A stretch of DNA of 64,000 nt from Emiliania huxleyi CCMP1516 (taxonomy: Eukaryota > Haptophyta > Isochrysidales > Noelaerhabdaceae): assembly GCF_000372725.1 (NCBI RefSeq), contig NW_005201318.1, forward strand, positions 125,758 through 189,757. The letters are read 5' to 3'. Made by a program: the position numbers and the translations under genes. Shown one piece after another: positions 43,078 through 52,765 of the stretch (position 1 is its first letter; the number at the start of each line of letters is the position of its first letter). The notes beneath the pieces are model-generated. The model was not told the DNA's origin. It saw only the letters and a list, made by a program, of their open reading frames with translations, and did not search any database.

Positions 43078-43514
43078 GCAGTGTCGTGCGTGCGCGCGAG
43101 CCTCGCGGCACGCTCCCTCCACTACCCCCCCCCCCCCCCTTCCCCTCGCCTTCCTTCCCCCCTACCACTCTCGTACCACTCTTTGTGTGCTAGTAGTCAC
43201 TGATTGGTTGCGGGGCTGGAAGCCCTCGCCTTGCGTGCGCGCGACGGCGGACGGCGGACGGCGCGTGCGAGAACCGTGCGTGTGCTCATGCTGCTTTTTG
43301 GCATGCGTCCGTCCCTACCGGTTGTAATGGCTCCGGACTAATTGACAATTCTTCACCGCCGCTCGAGCACCCGCCGTCGCGCCCCGTGACGTCTCCGTAC
43401 TCCGAGACACCGAGTCGAGAACGTACAGAGCGGGAGAGTCGAGAGAGCATCCACAGCGGTGCAGCCTCCGGCCAGACATAGAAAGAACAAGAGGAGGAGA
43501 GGGACGGAGGCCTG

Positions 43515-43770
43515 AGCCCTGGTCTGACAGCCTGACAGCAAACCCCGGGCAGCGCCTGACAGTGCCCGACAGCCTGACAGCGTTGACAGCACTTTCTCTG
43601 ACAGTCTGACAGCACGTCTCTGACAGCCTGACAGCAGAGCCTGACATCAGAGGCGTCCCGTCGCTGTCAGGCCCTAACGTGACAGCCTGACAGCTGCCCG
43701 ACAGCCCGACAGCACACAGCGGCCTGACAGCAGCGCTGACAGCCCGACAGCCCGACCAGCCCGACAGCAG
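43515..43770. repeat. CTGACAGC minisatellite array, left flank of copy 1
   Basis: Many diverged 8-10 bp units of (C)CTGACAGC and CCCGACAGC, all in the same orientation. Near-identical to 59605-59860. Confidence 0.95.
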
Positions 43771-44045
43771 CACAGACCGTACTCAGGCCGTGCAGCCTCT
43801 TTCTTGTGTCCCAGGAGGGTATAGCAAAACTATTACATGCAAAGACATGTGTATGTGGTCCGCGCCTTCGATTCTGTGGAGTCCGCGCCAACCTCTGTGC
43901 ACAGACCGGCTTCTTCAAGCAGCCGTGCTTGCACTTTCCTCTGGCTGACACCTATGTCCAGGGTGGCGCGTTGCTGGAGGAGCCGGGAGAGAAGGAGGAT
44001 GATCCAAACGGCACACCCGATGCTGAGCCGGCCGAGCTGACCGCC

Positions 44046-44851
44046 ATGGGCGCACAGGATGCTGCAGATGCCGAGGCCGTGCTGAACCAGCTGATGCGGA
44101 CGGGGGCCAACGTGGCGCCTCCAACCGGCGGCGAGGAGGGCAGCAGCGCAGAGTTTTTTGAGGAGATCCGTAAGCTGCTGGCAGATTTCAACGTCTCCAT
44201 CCAGGAGGAGTCAAAGGATCGCAAGCTCCGCTTCCACGTCAAGCGGCTCATCAAGTCCCATCAGCAGCGAGGCGAGGATGTGGATGAGGAGCTCGACTTC
44301 TACATGGATGATGATGACGGTGACCACGCCCTTGCCGCCTGTCACACACACACATAAGACGTGCATTCTCATCTCTCCCTCTTCTCTTTCTCTCCGCAGT
44401 TGCGGTGCTCTTCACCATGGAGGACAGCTCCAAGGTCTTTGCCATTGGCAACATCGAGCAGGTGGCCGTCGCAGATGGCACGGTAGACGCGCGCCGCGCC
44501 ACTGGCAGCTCGAGCGCAGAGTACCTGCGCCAGCTCTCGATGAGTCAGCGCAGCAACGGGGTCTTCATCAACGACCCCAAGGGCCTCTTTATCCTCCGGT
44601 GGTACCGTGAGGTGAAGGGTGACGGGACCCCCCCAGACGGCCCGCGCTACCAGAACAAAGCGTGCAAGTACTACAAGCTGACGAGCGACAACGATGGGGA
44701 GGCCTTCCGCTGGACCAGCAACTACCAGATCATCAGCAAGGTGTACCTGAAGAAGCACTCCCCCCTGCCTCTCTGCTATTCTCTCAGTGCGGCAGACAAG
44801 AAGATGGTGACTTCCACCATGAAGAAGATGGTGGGACCGGAGGCAGAGTAG
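44046..44851 (+). CDS. Two-exon protein of unknown family, copy 1 (complete)
   Basis: Exons 44046-44319 and 44400-44851 joined by an 80-bp GT-AG intron (44320-44399): FYMDDDD plus VAVLFTMEDSSKVFA, phase 1. It has 241 residues from ATG 44046; the frame is open upstream to about 43806 and an earlier exon may exist. The N-terminal part is acidic and helical (DAADAEAVLNQLMRTG; FFEEIRKLLADFNVSIQEE; KLRFHVKRLIKSHQQRGED). The C-terminal domain is compact (VFAIGNIEQVAVADG, GVFINDPKGLFILRWYREVK, CKYYKLTSDNDGEAFRW, SNYQIISKVYLKKH). I do not recognise it. It is flanked on both sides by CTGACAGC arrays and partly duplicated at 60110-60561. Confidence 0.65.
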
Positions 44852-44924
44852 AGACTAGAGTATGTGCAGCAGAGTCCTGCTGGTCTCCTCTTGATAATGT
44901 CATAAGTGTGGCTGGTGTGTGTCA

Positions 44925-45225
44925 GAGCCTGACAGCACCCCGACAGCACCACCTGACAGCACCTGACAGCAACAGCCCAACGTCTGACAGCAGCAGCAGC
45001 CTGACAGCTCTGACAGCTCCGACAGCGTCTGACAGCAACACACCCGACAGCTCCGACAGCACCCGACAGCTACAGATCCCCTCTGATGTCAGACACGCAC
45101 CCGACAGCACCCGACAGCACTGACAGCACCCGACAGCTGGTCTGACAGAGGCACCTGACAGTGCCTGACAGCTGCCCGACAGCCCGACAGATCACCTGAC
45201 AGCACCTGACAGCCTGACAGCCAGG
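44925..45225. repeat. CTGACAGC minisatellite array, right flank of copy 1
   Basis: Diverged (C)CTGACAGC/CCCGACAGC units in the same orientation as the left array. Near-identical to about 60635-60945. Confidence 0.95.
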
Positions 45226-45240
45226 GCTCAGACGGAGGCG

Positions 45241-46217
45241 AGAACTGCTGCGCGCCAGTCCCCCGCGTAAAGAACGAAAGAAAGAAAAAAGACCGCCGCT
45301 GTGTTATGTGTATACTACCGGGGTCGGTTATGATGCTCATCCCACAAGCCACATCCGTCGCGGCGCGACGCGCACACGGTTTTGGTTACAATGAGGCTAA
45401 CACGGCGCCGCGCGCGTTCTGGCTAGTGCCATTTCACTCTGACACGCTAATCTTGAAAACGTCTCCAACGGAGCTCCGTGTTGCTTCCAGCGCCCTCCCC
45501 CGCGCTTCCTGCGGCCATGGCCGATGATACTAGTATGATAGGTCATCTGGCTACCGCGAGAGCGACCCAACTCGTCGACATCGTCCGATGATGGTGCCGC
45601 AAAGTCAGCCCTCGGAGGCTATCGTGGGGTCGAGCCGGCAGTAGCCGTGACATGTGGTTCCACCACCCCTCGTAGGCTTTGCCTCTGACCGCCACCGTTC
45701 CCAGGCTGCCTAATGGGATGGAAAGGAAGGCTCGGCGAGCGTAGAGAAGCGTGCTCGACCTCGTCGTGGCAGCCTGCATGGCAGCGCTGGCGGGCGCGAT
45801 GAGCGTCGTGCCACCTGACCCGAGACGGGTCGCAGGCGTCGTACCTTGCGCGTCGAGACCGTGTCCTGATGTGATCTGCACGGGAGAGTCACGTCGGCGT
45901 CAAAGGAGCGACGTGCGACCTGTCAGAGCTTGATCTCCGATCTCAGCGGCGTCGACGTCGTCTCCGGCGCGCGACAAATGTACCTCCCCAGGACGCGCAG
46001 AGGCAGCTGCGATCCCGCTGAGTGGACGGCGGCACACCGCGCCACCTGCTGTGTGCCGCCGTCTACTCGGCAGGGTCGCAGCTGCCTCTGCGTGGACATC
46101 GCTTGGAAAAGAAAAACTACTGGGGGCGGGGAGAGCCCAGACGAAAAGAATTCTCAACTCGCCGCCGCCCCACTGCTGTTCCGAGCTACTGAGCAGTCCG
46201 CAGAGCCCGAGCGCCAG
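45241..46217. other. Intergenic, no supportable gene
   Basis: Open frames on both strands (for example 45543-45881 minus) have no recognised domain. The region just before 46218 (GCTTGGAAAAGAAAAAC near 46103) is probably the ligase 5' leader or promoter. Confidence 0.5.
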
Positions 46218-48842
46218 ATGCCAAAGCGCGACCGCCAGCCCGAGCACTGGGGCTCGCTCGTCCCGCACAACTCCATGCACGGCCGCCGTCCCGTGCCGCT
46301 CTCCCGCTCGACAGTCGTCATTGGCAAAGGAGGCGACGTGCGAGCGCCGTCCAACCCGCATCTTTCGAGGCACCACATCCGGCTCGAGCGAGAGGGCGAC
46401 GGCAGCGTGTACGCGACGCACCTCTCCGCGCTGAATTCGACATGGCTAAACGGCAAACGCCTCGAGCACGACCGGCGGACGCTCGTCGAGCCGTGCGCTG
46501 GCAACGCGCCGTACAGCCTCAGAGGCGAGGCGCCCGACGCACCGCTCCTCTTTGTGAGCGTGCCGAACGCAGCCAGTGCACGCGCGGCCTGCGAGGAGGG
46601 GAAGCTCAACGGCTGGTGCGGCTGGTCGTTGCGCCTCGAGCGAGCGGGCGACTGCGTTGCCGCTCCTGTTGGAGCCTCCGCGCCTTCCGCAGAGCCGCAG
46701 CGAGGCGGAGCGCTTGTGCTCTCGTCCAGGGGCGGCGGCGACGCGGCGGCGGCTGAGACGGAGAAGCCCGCTGCGTCTGCGCAGTCATGGGCGGTGGCGG
46801 CGGCAGCGGCGGCAGACGCGACGGCGACGGCGAAGGCGGAGGCGGCAGAGGCGGCGGCGGCGGACGCGGCGGCGAAGGTGATAGTGGAGGCTGAGGTGGA
46901 GGCGGCAGAGGCGGAGGCGGCGGCAGAGCCGGAGCCAGAGTGGGGCTCGGAGGAGCGGCGCGCGAAAGAGACCATCTTCCGCGGCGTGCGGCTGCTGCTG
47001 GCGGCGCGGCTCGGCGACACGCTGCGCGAGCTGCAGGAGGAGGTGGTGCGGCGCGGCGGCGGAGAGGTCGTAAGCGACGTGCGCGAGGCGACGCACTTGG
47101 CGCTCGAGTCGAACCGCCGCCCCTCCGAGCTGGCGTGCCTGGCCGCGCTGCCGGAGGCCGAGTGGCCGCGCCTCGTGACGAAAGACTGGGTCGGGCAGTG
47201 CTCCAAGGTCCTCTCCGCCGACGGGTCGCGGACCGACGTGCTGCGCAAGCACTTGCACCCCAGCGCGGTGACGGTTGCCCGAAAGGATGTCTGCTTCAGT
47301 TCTCGACGATGACGCGACGCGTCCACGGCACGTCCGTAGGTGGCTGCGGCGCGCGAGCCCGCCTCGCCCGAGGCGTCTGTGGGACCCGAGCCAGGTGGGG
47401 CGAGGCCGACGCGCTCGAGTTGCAATCTTTGCCAATGGGTCGGAGGCGGTGGAGGGCCGGCGGGGGCGCAGGGTCTCGCAGGGCCGAGTGCGCTGAGCGA
47501 ACCGCCCGCGTCCGACGCCTTCTTTGTCCGCGACCCGCCGTCGCCGCCGCTGGAGTTCAAGCGTGCTAAGGAGAAGGCGAGGGGCGACAAGAAGGCGGGG
47601 ACGTCGGCGAAGAGCTCGCATAGTCGGGCATGGGGCGACAGCCGCGAGAGGAACGCGCTCAGGCACCACTGCGCGCTGGCGGAGCCGTACAAGAAGGCGG
47701 AGGACGACGAGCGGCTGAGCGAGGAGGTTTGGATCGCGACGGAGAAGTTCGATGGCGTGCGCATGGTCTCGGACCCGCCGCACGGATGCACGACTCGAAG
47801 CGGCAAGAACCACTTCTGGCCGCCGCCCTCCTTCCTCGCGCTGCTGCCGCAGGCGCGGCTTCACGGCGCGCACTGATGTCAGGAAGCGTCGGTCCAGCTC
47901 GGCTGATGTTTGCGCGTAGGACATGAAGCTCGACGGCGAGCTGTGGGCAGGCAGGTGCCGGTTCGCTGCGGTCGGGTCGCTGATGGGCTCGTCATCCCTC
48001 GAGGGCGGCCGCTGGTACGAGACCGCGTGGCGCAGCCTGACCTTCGTCGTCTTCGATGCGCCACATGCCGGTGGCACCTACCTGCAGCGGCTGGAGAAGG
48101 CGCGCGCCCGGATCGCCGCTATGGGGCCGCCGGACGGGTGCGTTGCAGGCCCGCCGATTCATCTACCCTTTCCGCCGCCGCCCCCACCGCCGCCGCCGCA
48201 CCTGCAGGCGCATTGTCGTTGCGTCGGTGATGGAGGTGGCGGACGCGGCGGCCAAGGACGCGCTGCTGCAGCGCGTGGTTGCCCGCGGCGGCGAGGGGCT
48301 CGTGCTGCGGCGCAATGAGGCCAGGTGGCGTGCGGGGACCAGCAAAGGCGAGCACCGGCCGGCTAACCCCTCGCTCTCCCCCTGCCCCTCTCCTCCTCTC
48401 TCTCCCTCTCCTCCTCTCTCTCCCTCTCCTCCTCTCTCTCCCTCTCGCCCTCTCCTCCTCGTGTATCCACCCCCCCTCCCCCCCCCACCCCCCCGCTTTC
48501 GCAGACCGCAACGTGCTCAAGGTAAAGCAGTGGCTCGACGCCGAGGCTGTGGTCGTGGGCCACAAGAATGCGCCCTCCACCGCCAACCTGCCGACCGTGA
48601 AGGTGCAGGCGATCAACGCGCCGAACGCCGACCCGTCCACCACGTTCGATCTGTCGGTCAGCCGCGAGGAACAGCCACACTTCCCACACTTCCCGTTGGG
48701 CACTATTGTCACATTCCGGTACAGACAGATCTCTGATCTGAGTGGAGTGCCACAGACCGCCGGAGGGGCACCTCAGATTGTTCGAATCCATGATCCCCTG
48801 ACCTGCGATTGCTGTTTTTGCCGTCCTGACGATGACAGCTGA
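46218..48842 (+). CDS. FHA-BRCT-ATP-dependent DNA ligase fusion
   Basis: Exons 46218-47267, 47340-47852, 47920-48137, 48208-48347, 48505-48842; 752 residues. It would seal DNA nicks through a lysyl-AMP intermediate. The N-terminal FHA domain (about residues 10-115) has IGKG, SRHH (50-53) and NSTWLNGK (73-80), the phosphothreonine-binding pattern. An Ala/Glu-rich linker follows (about 170-240), then a BRCT-like domain (about 252-345, IFRGVRLLLAARLGD to VTKDWVGQC). The ligase core has motif I EKFDGVR (Lys about 486), III DGELW (526-530), IIIa FVVFDAP, IV GGEGLVLR (about 621-628), V LKVK (about 645-648) and an OB-fold segment (GTIVTFRYRQISD). Donors are GT (47268), GC (47853), GT (48138) and GC (48348). 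It ends CDCCFCRPDDDS. In-frame sequence upstream to 45930 could lengthen the N-terminus. A role in phosphorylation-directed strand-break repair is inferred from the FHA and BRCT parts. Confidence 0.87.
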
Positions 48843-49243
48843 CTGACATATAGACGCGGCTTTATCAGCTGCGTCTCGTGTAGTCGCGTACTCGACAGTC
48901 AGTTGATGTGTCGTTTTAGCCTTTCGTCTATGCTGCCTTTTGTTAGTCGATAGTCGTACCATGAATAATCAAAAGAGCCTCTTCCCTTCGGACAAGTAAG
49001 AGCCAAGGGCAAGGGAGGCGCGCAAGACGCTCGAGCCAAACCCCTCACAAGTCATGATCTCACATCCTCTCGCCCCCTCCACAGCGCTCGCAGCGGCCGC
49101 GGCCTCCTCTACACCGCCGCCGCCGCGGCGCCACCACCGCTGCCGCGCCCACCCTCGGGCTCGCCCCGCCGTGACGCCGAACCGAATCCTCTCCTCGTTG
49201 AGCTCCGCGGAGCATCCCCTCCTTGTGCAACTGCGCTGGCTTC
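48843..49243. other. Intergenic between convergent genes, no gene seen
   Basis: 3' flanks of the ligase (plus) and RCC1 paralogue 2 (minus). No RNA gene or repeat family recognised. Confidence 0.6.
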
Positions 49244-50784
49244 TCACTGCCCCGGCGCCCACGCCTCGACCTTCTTGGGCAGCAGCTGGTTCGACAGGTC
49301 CTCTCCGTGGCCTAGGCCGCCGTGGCGGCCCTCGCCCCAGGTGACAACAGCGCCGTCAGCGGTGATGGCGAGGCTATACTGCCACCCAGCCGCTACGGCG
49401 ACGAAGCGCTGCCCCGCCAAGGCCTCGATCTTCTTCGGCAGCAGCTTGTTCTGCCCGTCGCCGTGGCCCAGCTGGCCAAAGCCTCCCCCACCCCAGCTCC
49501 AGAGAGCGCCGTCAGCGGTGAGGGCGAGGCTGTGGCCGCTTCCAGCCGACACGGCGATGACACGCTGGCCGGCAAAGGCCTCGACCTTCGTGGGCAGCAG
49601 CTGGATCTGCTCGTCGCCGTGGCCCAGCTTGCCATTGCCTCCCCAGCCCCAGCTCCAGACGGCTCCGTCGGCGGTGAGGGCGAGGCTGTGGCCGCTTCCC
49701 GACACGGCGACGACACGCCGACCAGCCAAGGCCTCGACCTTCTTCGGCAGCAGCTGGTCCTGCGTGTCGCCGTGGCCCAACCGGCCTTGCCCTCCAACGC
49801 CCCAGCTCCACACGGCGCCGTCGGCGGTGAGGGCGAGGCTGTGGAAGCCTCCAGCCGACACAGCGACGACGCGCTGGTCGGCGAAGGCCTCGACCTTCGT
49901 GGGCAGCAACTGGATCTGCTGGTCGCCGTGGCCGAGCTTGCCATAGTAGCCATCGCCCCAGCTCCAGACAGCTCCGTCGGCGGTGAGCGCGAGGCTGTGC
50001 TCGAGTCCAGCCGAGACAGCGACGACGCGCCGCCCAGCCAAGGCCTCGATCTTCTTCGGCAGCAGCTGGCTCTGCGTGTCGCCGTGGCCCAAGCGGCCGT
50101 AGCCTCCATAGCCCCAGCTCCAGACGGCGCCGCTGCTGGTGAGGGCGAGGCTGTGGTACTGCGTTGCTGACACGCTCACGGCGCGCTCTCCTCCCAGCGG
50201 GGAGGGGAGGCGGGTCGGCGTGTTAAGCCGCGTCACGCCCTCGCCGTGGCCGAGGAGGCTGGGACGTGATCCGGCGGGCAGCCGCACGACGAGAGCCGCC
50301 CCTCGCCGTCGATGAAGAGGCTGTGCTGACGGCCTGCCGCCGCCCTCGCCGGCGGGTTGGACTCGCACAGCAACGCCGAATAGCACAGCCACCGCACGGC
50401 GCAGCTCTCGCCCTCTGGCAGCGCCGGCAGCTCGAAGCCGCGCTCTTGCGCCCACAAGCGGATGCCCTCCAGCGCAAGCGAGGCGTGGAAGAGGCGCGAG
50501 ACGGCCGCGACGCGAGCGATGTCGGCGGGGTCGCAGCGAGAGAGGGCGCGCACGAGGAGCTCCGTGGGGAGGTCGAGGAGACGGGCGGGCGGCGGCGTGC
50601 TTGGCGAGGGGGCGGCGGTGGCGGCGGAGGCGAGGCGGCTCGAGCGGCGGCGCGGCGGGGGTGGACATCGCGAGGAAAAGAAAAATGCCGGATTATAAGT
50701 GCTCCAGGACGAGCTCCAGCGAAAGCTCGGCCTTTGGCTCTCCGCGGCGCTTCCCACCCTTCGGGTCGCGCTCGAGCGGGGCAT
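49244..50784 (-). CDS. F-box + RCC1-repeat protein, paralogue 2, with F-box in a different frame
   Basis: The RCC1 propeller (seven repeats with HSLALTADGAVWSWG, then LGHGD, then LLPKK; stop at 49244) is intact. The homologous start ATG (50668, MSTP) has one extra C just after it (run at 50657-50661), so translation from it reads the F-box region in a wrong frame for about 130 codons. It returns to the RCC1 frame at a missing base near 50270. The net result is one continuous 474-codon frame whose N-terminal third is novel sequence. The true F-box sequence (LLDLPTELLVRALSRC, IARVAAVSRLFHASLA) survives without stops in the other frame between about 50277 and 50784 and could start at ATG 50784. 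Either both indels are real or both are sequence errors. Compare paralogue 1 at 2287-3701. Confidence 0.8.
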
Positions 50785-51503
50785 GCCAGTCGATTTCTTC
50801 GGCGACTACCTTTACAACAAGGCCCACCACCGGCGGCCCCACGACGGCGTCCTCGCCGCCTGGGCGGACGCGATGCGCGCCCCGGCCAACGCGCCGGTCG
50901 TGCACGGCGACAAGGAGAAACCAGAGCTCACCCGGCAGTACAACGAGGGGTACAAGACTGACCTCGCAGAACCCCATGCGGGACCAGGAGGGTGCGATGA
51001 CGTGAATGAAATCAAGCTCTGGACGCCCCTCCTCAAAGACCTCCTCGCCGGGCGTTGGCAACGCCTCGAGTGGCGGCACGCCCGCCTCCGTTGGCCACTC
51101 CTACGCCTTTGGTAACACCGAAGAGAAGGCCCGCCGCCTAAACATGGGCTGCAAGGCGCGCGGGCAGCCCGGCCAACCCTTCTCCCACAAGACCGGCCAC
51201 GGCTACGTCAAGGCGCATCGCGGTTTCTACCACGACGCGATCTTTGTCAAGCGCAACAACTTCAACCTGCTGCTCCACGAGACGTTCGGCGGCGGCTTCT
51301 CGCCCACCGCCGTTCTCAAACTGCGCCGCCTCGCGCGCAAAGTCGCGCGCGGCAGCGTCGACCGCACGGCCTACTCGCCCAAGTACTCGCTCTCTTTTAT
51401 GTCCCACCATGCAGAGCGCATCTCTCTCTCTGTTGTGCGAGGCGTGAACCGCGCCATTCGCTCTCACCTGGCAACCCTGTCTGCACGTCTCGCGCGCGCG
51501 TGA
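50699..51503 (+). pseudogene. Frameshifted ORF of an uncharacterised multicopy-type family
   Basis: The first part reads RGMPVDFFGDYLYNKAHHRR, then TRQYNEGYKTDL and DDVNEIKLWTPLLKDLLAG. Near 51055 the frame shifts by one base and continues VGNASSGGTPASVGHSYAFG, then NTEEKARRLNMGCKARGQPG and YVKAHRGFYHDAIFVKRNN, ending at 51503. I recall related ORFs occurring in many copies in haptophyte genomes (a DxVxExKxxTP start and a GNTEE motif), without known function. The start is unclear and lies within about 30 bp of the RCC1 paralogue's ATG on the opposite strand. It could be mobile-element cargo or a decayed gene. Confidence 0.45.
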
Positions 51504-51948
51504 ACAGGGCTCCAGGCCCCAAATGACGTGTGAGTGTTAGATTTGTTTTTTTGTGATTTGTTTGTGTTTTGATTTGTTTGGTATTGCTAAAAATTTCTCT
51601 CAAAATTCTTCCTTTCCGGCGTCCCGGCTTTCGCTTTATCGACCCTTTTTCTTCTCTCCTTCCATTTTATGATATATGAAAGAAAGAATCAGTAACCAGC
51701 CTCCGGCGGGGCCCCCCGCTACCATCCAAACCCGAGTACAAAGCGCGCCTCCTGCGCGCCTCTCCGACGCTGCGCAGATGGTCTACGAATCATAGAGGCT
51801 CAAGTGACAAGTCCACACACACACACGCCGCACGCCGGGGACACCGCGGTCACCCGCGGGTGCCATCTCGCATCTGCCATACACAAAGCATTACTCTCAC
51901 GACACACGGGGATCGGGTGGAGCGGCGGCGGCGGCGGCAGTGGCACGC
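51504..51948. other. Intergenic, carries dispersed motifs
   Basis: Includes a GTGTGAGTGTTAG and TTTGGTATTGCTAAAAAT motif pair (51527-51597) that recurs at about 57246-57283 and 59159-59195. Also holds the left arm of an inverted repeat (51686-51722). Confidence 0.8.
51686..51722. repeat. Outer inverted repeat, left arm
   Basis: Reads ATCAGTAACCAGCCTCCGGC and then GGGGCCCCCCGCTAC. Its reverse complement is at about 59066-59102. About 7.4 kb separate the arms. Confidence 0.85.
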
Positions 51949-52268
51949 GCGGGCGGACGGACTCGGACGGGGCGGAGCAGCGACCGCCTGGGCGGCCGCT
52001 GCTCTGTCTGCCTGAGCGCGCCGTCTGTGCGCAGCTCGAGCGCGGTCAGGTGCACAGGGAAGCGTGGCGGCGCGGGGAAACGCGGCGGCGGTGGCGGCGG
52101 CGGCGGCGGCAGCGGCTCGCGCGGGCGGACGGATTCGGACGGGGCGGAGCAGCGACCGCCTGGGCGGCCGCTGCTCTGTCTGCCTGAGCGCGCCGTCTGT
52201 GCGCAGCTCGAGCGCGGTCAGGTGCACAGGGAAGCGTGGCGGCGCGGGGAAACGCGGCGGCGGTGGCG
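51949..52268. repeat. Tandem duplication, period about 172 bp
   Basis: Two copies (51949-52120 and 52121-52268) that differ by few substitutions, including GCAGCTCGAGCGCGGTCAGG. No supported gene; frames on both strands are Arg/Pro/Ala-rich. Confidence 0.9.
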
Positions 52269-52659
52269 AGCAGGCGAGCGGCCCGCGCGCGATGAGGCGG
52301 ACAGGTGATCGGCAGGCGGGTGATGGGCCGCAGAGTGACCGCGCCCAGCGATCGGAGGCGAGCCGATCGTCGCTCGGCCGCTGCTGACCTCGAAGGCGTG
52401 CGGAGCGCGACTGTCGGTGTCGGGGGGCGGCCGTCATGTGGCGAGGAGGGAGGACGACAAGTGCGCGTCGTACGGGTCGCTCTTCATCGGCCAGTCGAGC
52501 GGCACTCAAGTCGAGACCGAGCATGGGCGACGAAAAGCCCCCGGTGGGGCCGGTGGAGGTACTCGTAGGACGAGATTCGTTTCGCGCTTTCAAAAGCGGC
52601 TTCGCGCGCAGCGCAACTTTGGGTTTGCCACGAAAAGCTTATCCGGCTGGAAAGGGGGC

Positions 52660-52765
52660 TACTGGGGCGGCCAATTCACACCTCGCGGGACTACTTATGT
52701 TTTCGTAAACGTAGTCGTGGCCCCCCGCTACGTCGCACGAGTGCAACTGGGTAGCGGGGGGCTAA
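52660..52765. repeat. Inner inverted repeat, left arm
   Basis: Contains AATTCACACCTCGCG, ACTTATGTTTTCGTAAACGT, AGTCGTGGCCCCCCGCTACG and GGTAGCGGGGGGCT. The inverted counterpart is at about 57362-57465, with a few mismatches. It directly abuts the LINE-type 3' repeats at 52763. Confidence 0.9.

Noticed and set aside
43515-45225. CTGACAGC arrays as a CRISPR array
   Set aside because: Units are 8-10 bp, contiguous and variable, without regular spacers or cas genes; they are minisatellites in a eukaryote.
47340-47876. Separate 178-codon gene
   Set aside because: It is ligase exon 2 plus retained intron; splicing at 47853 restores motif III.
48776-48795. TTCGAATCC as a tRNA T-loop
   Set aside because: It falls inside the ligase coding exon and no acceptor or anticodon arms can be drawn; the similar string at 32463 lies in the thioesterase exon.
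46218-48842. Viral origin of the DNA ligase
   Set aside because: It contains several introns with the host donor mix and host-like FHA and BRCT parts; no other virus-like genes lie nearby.
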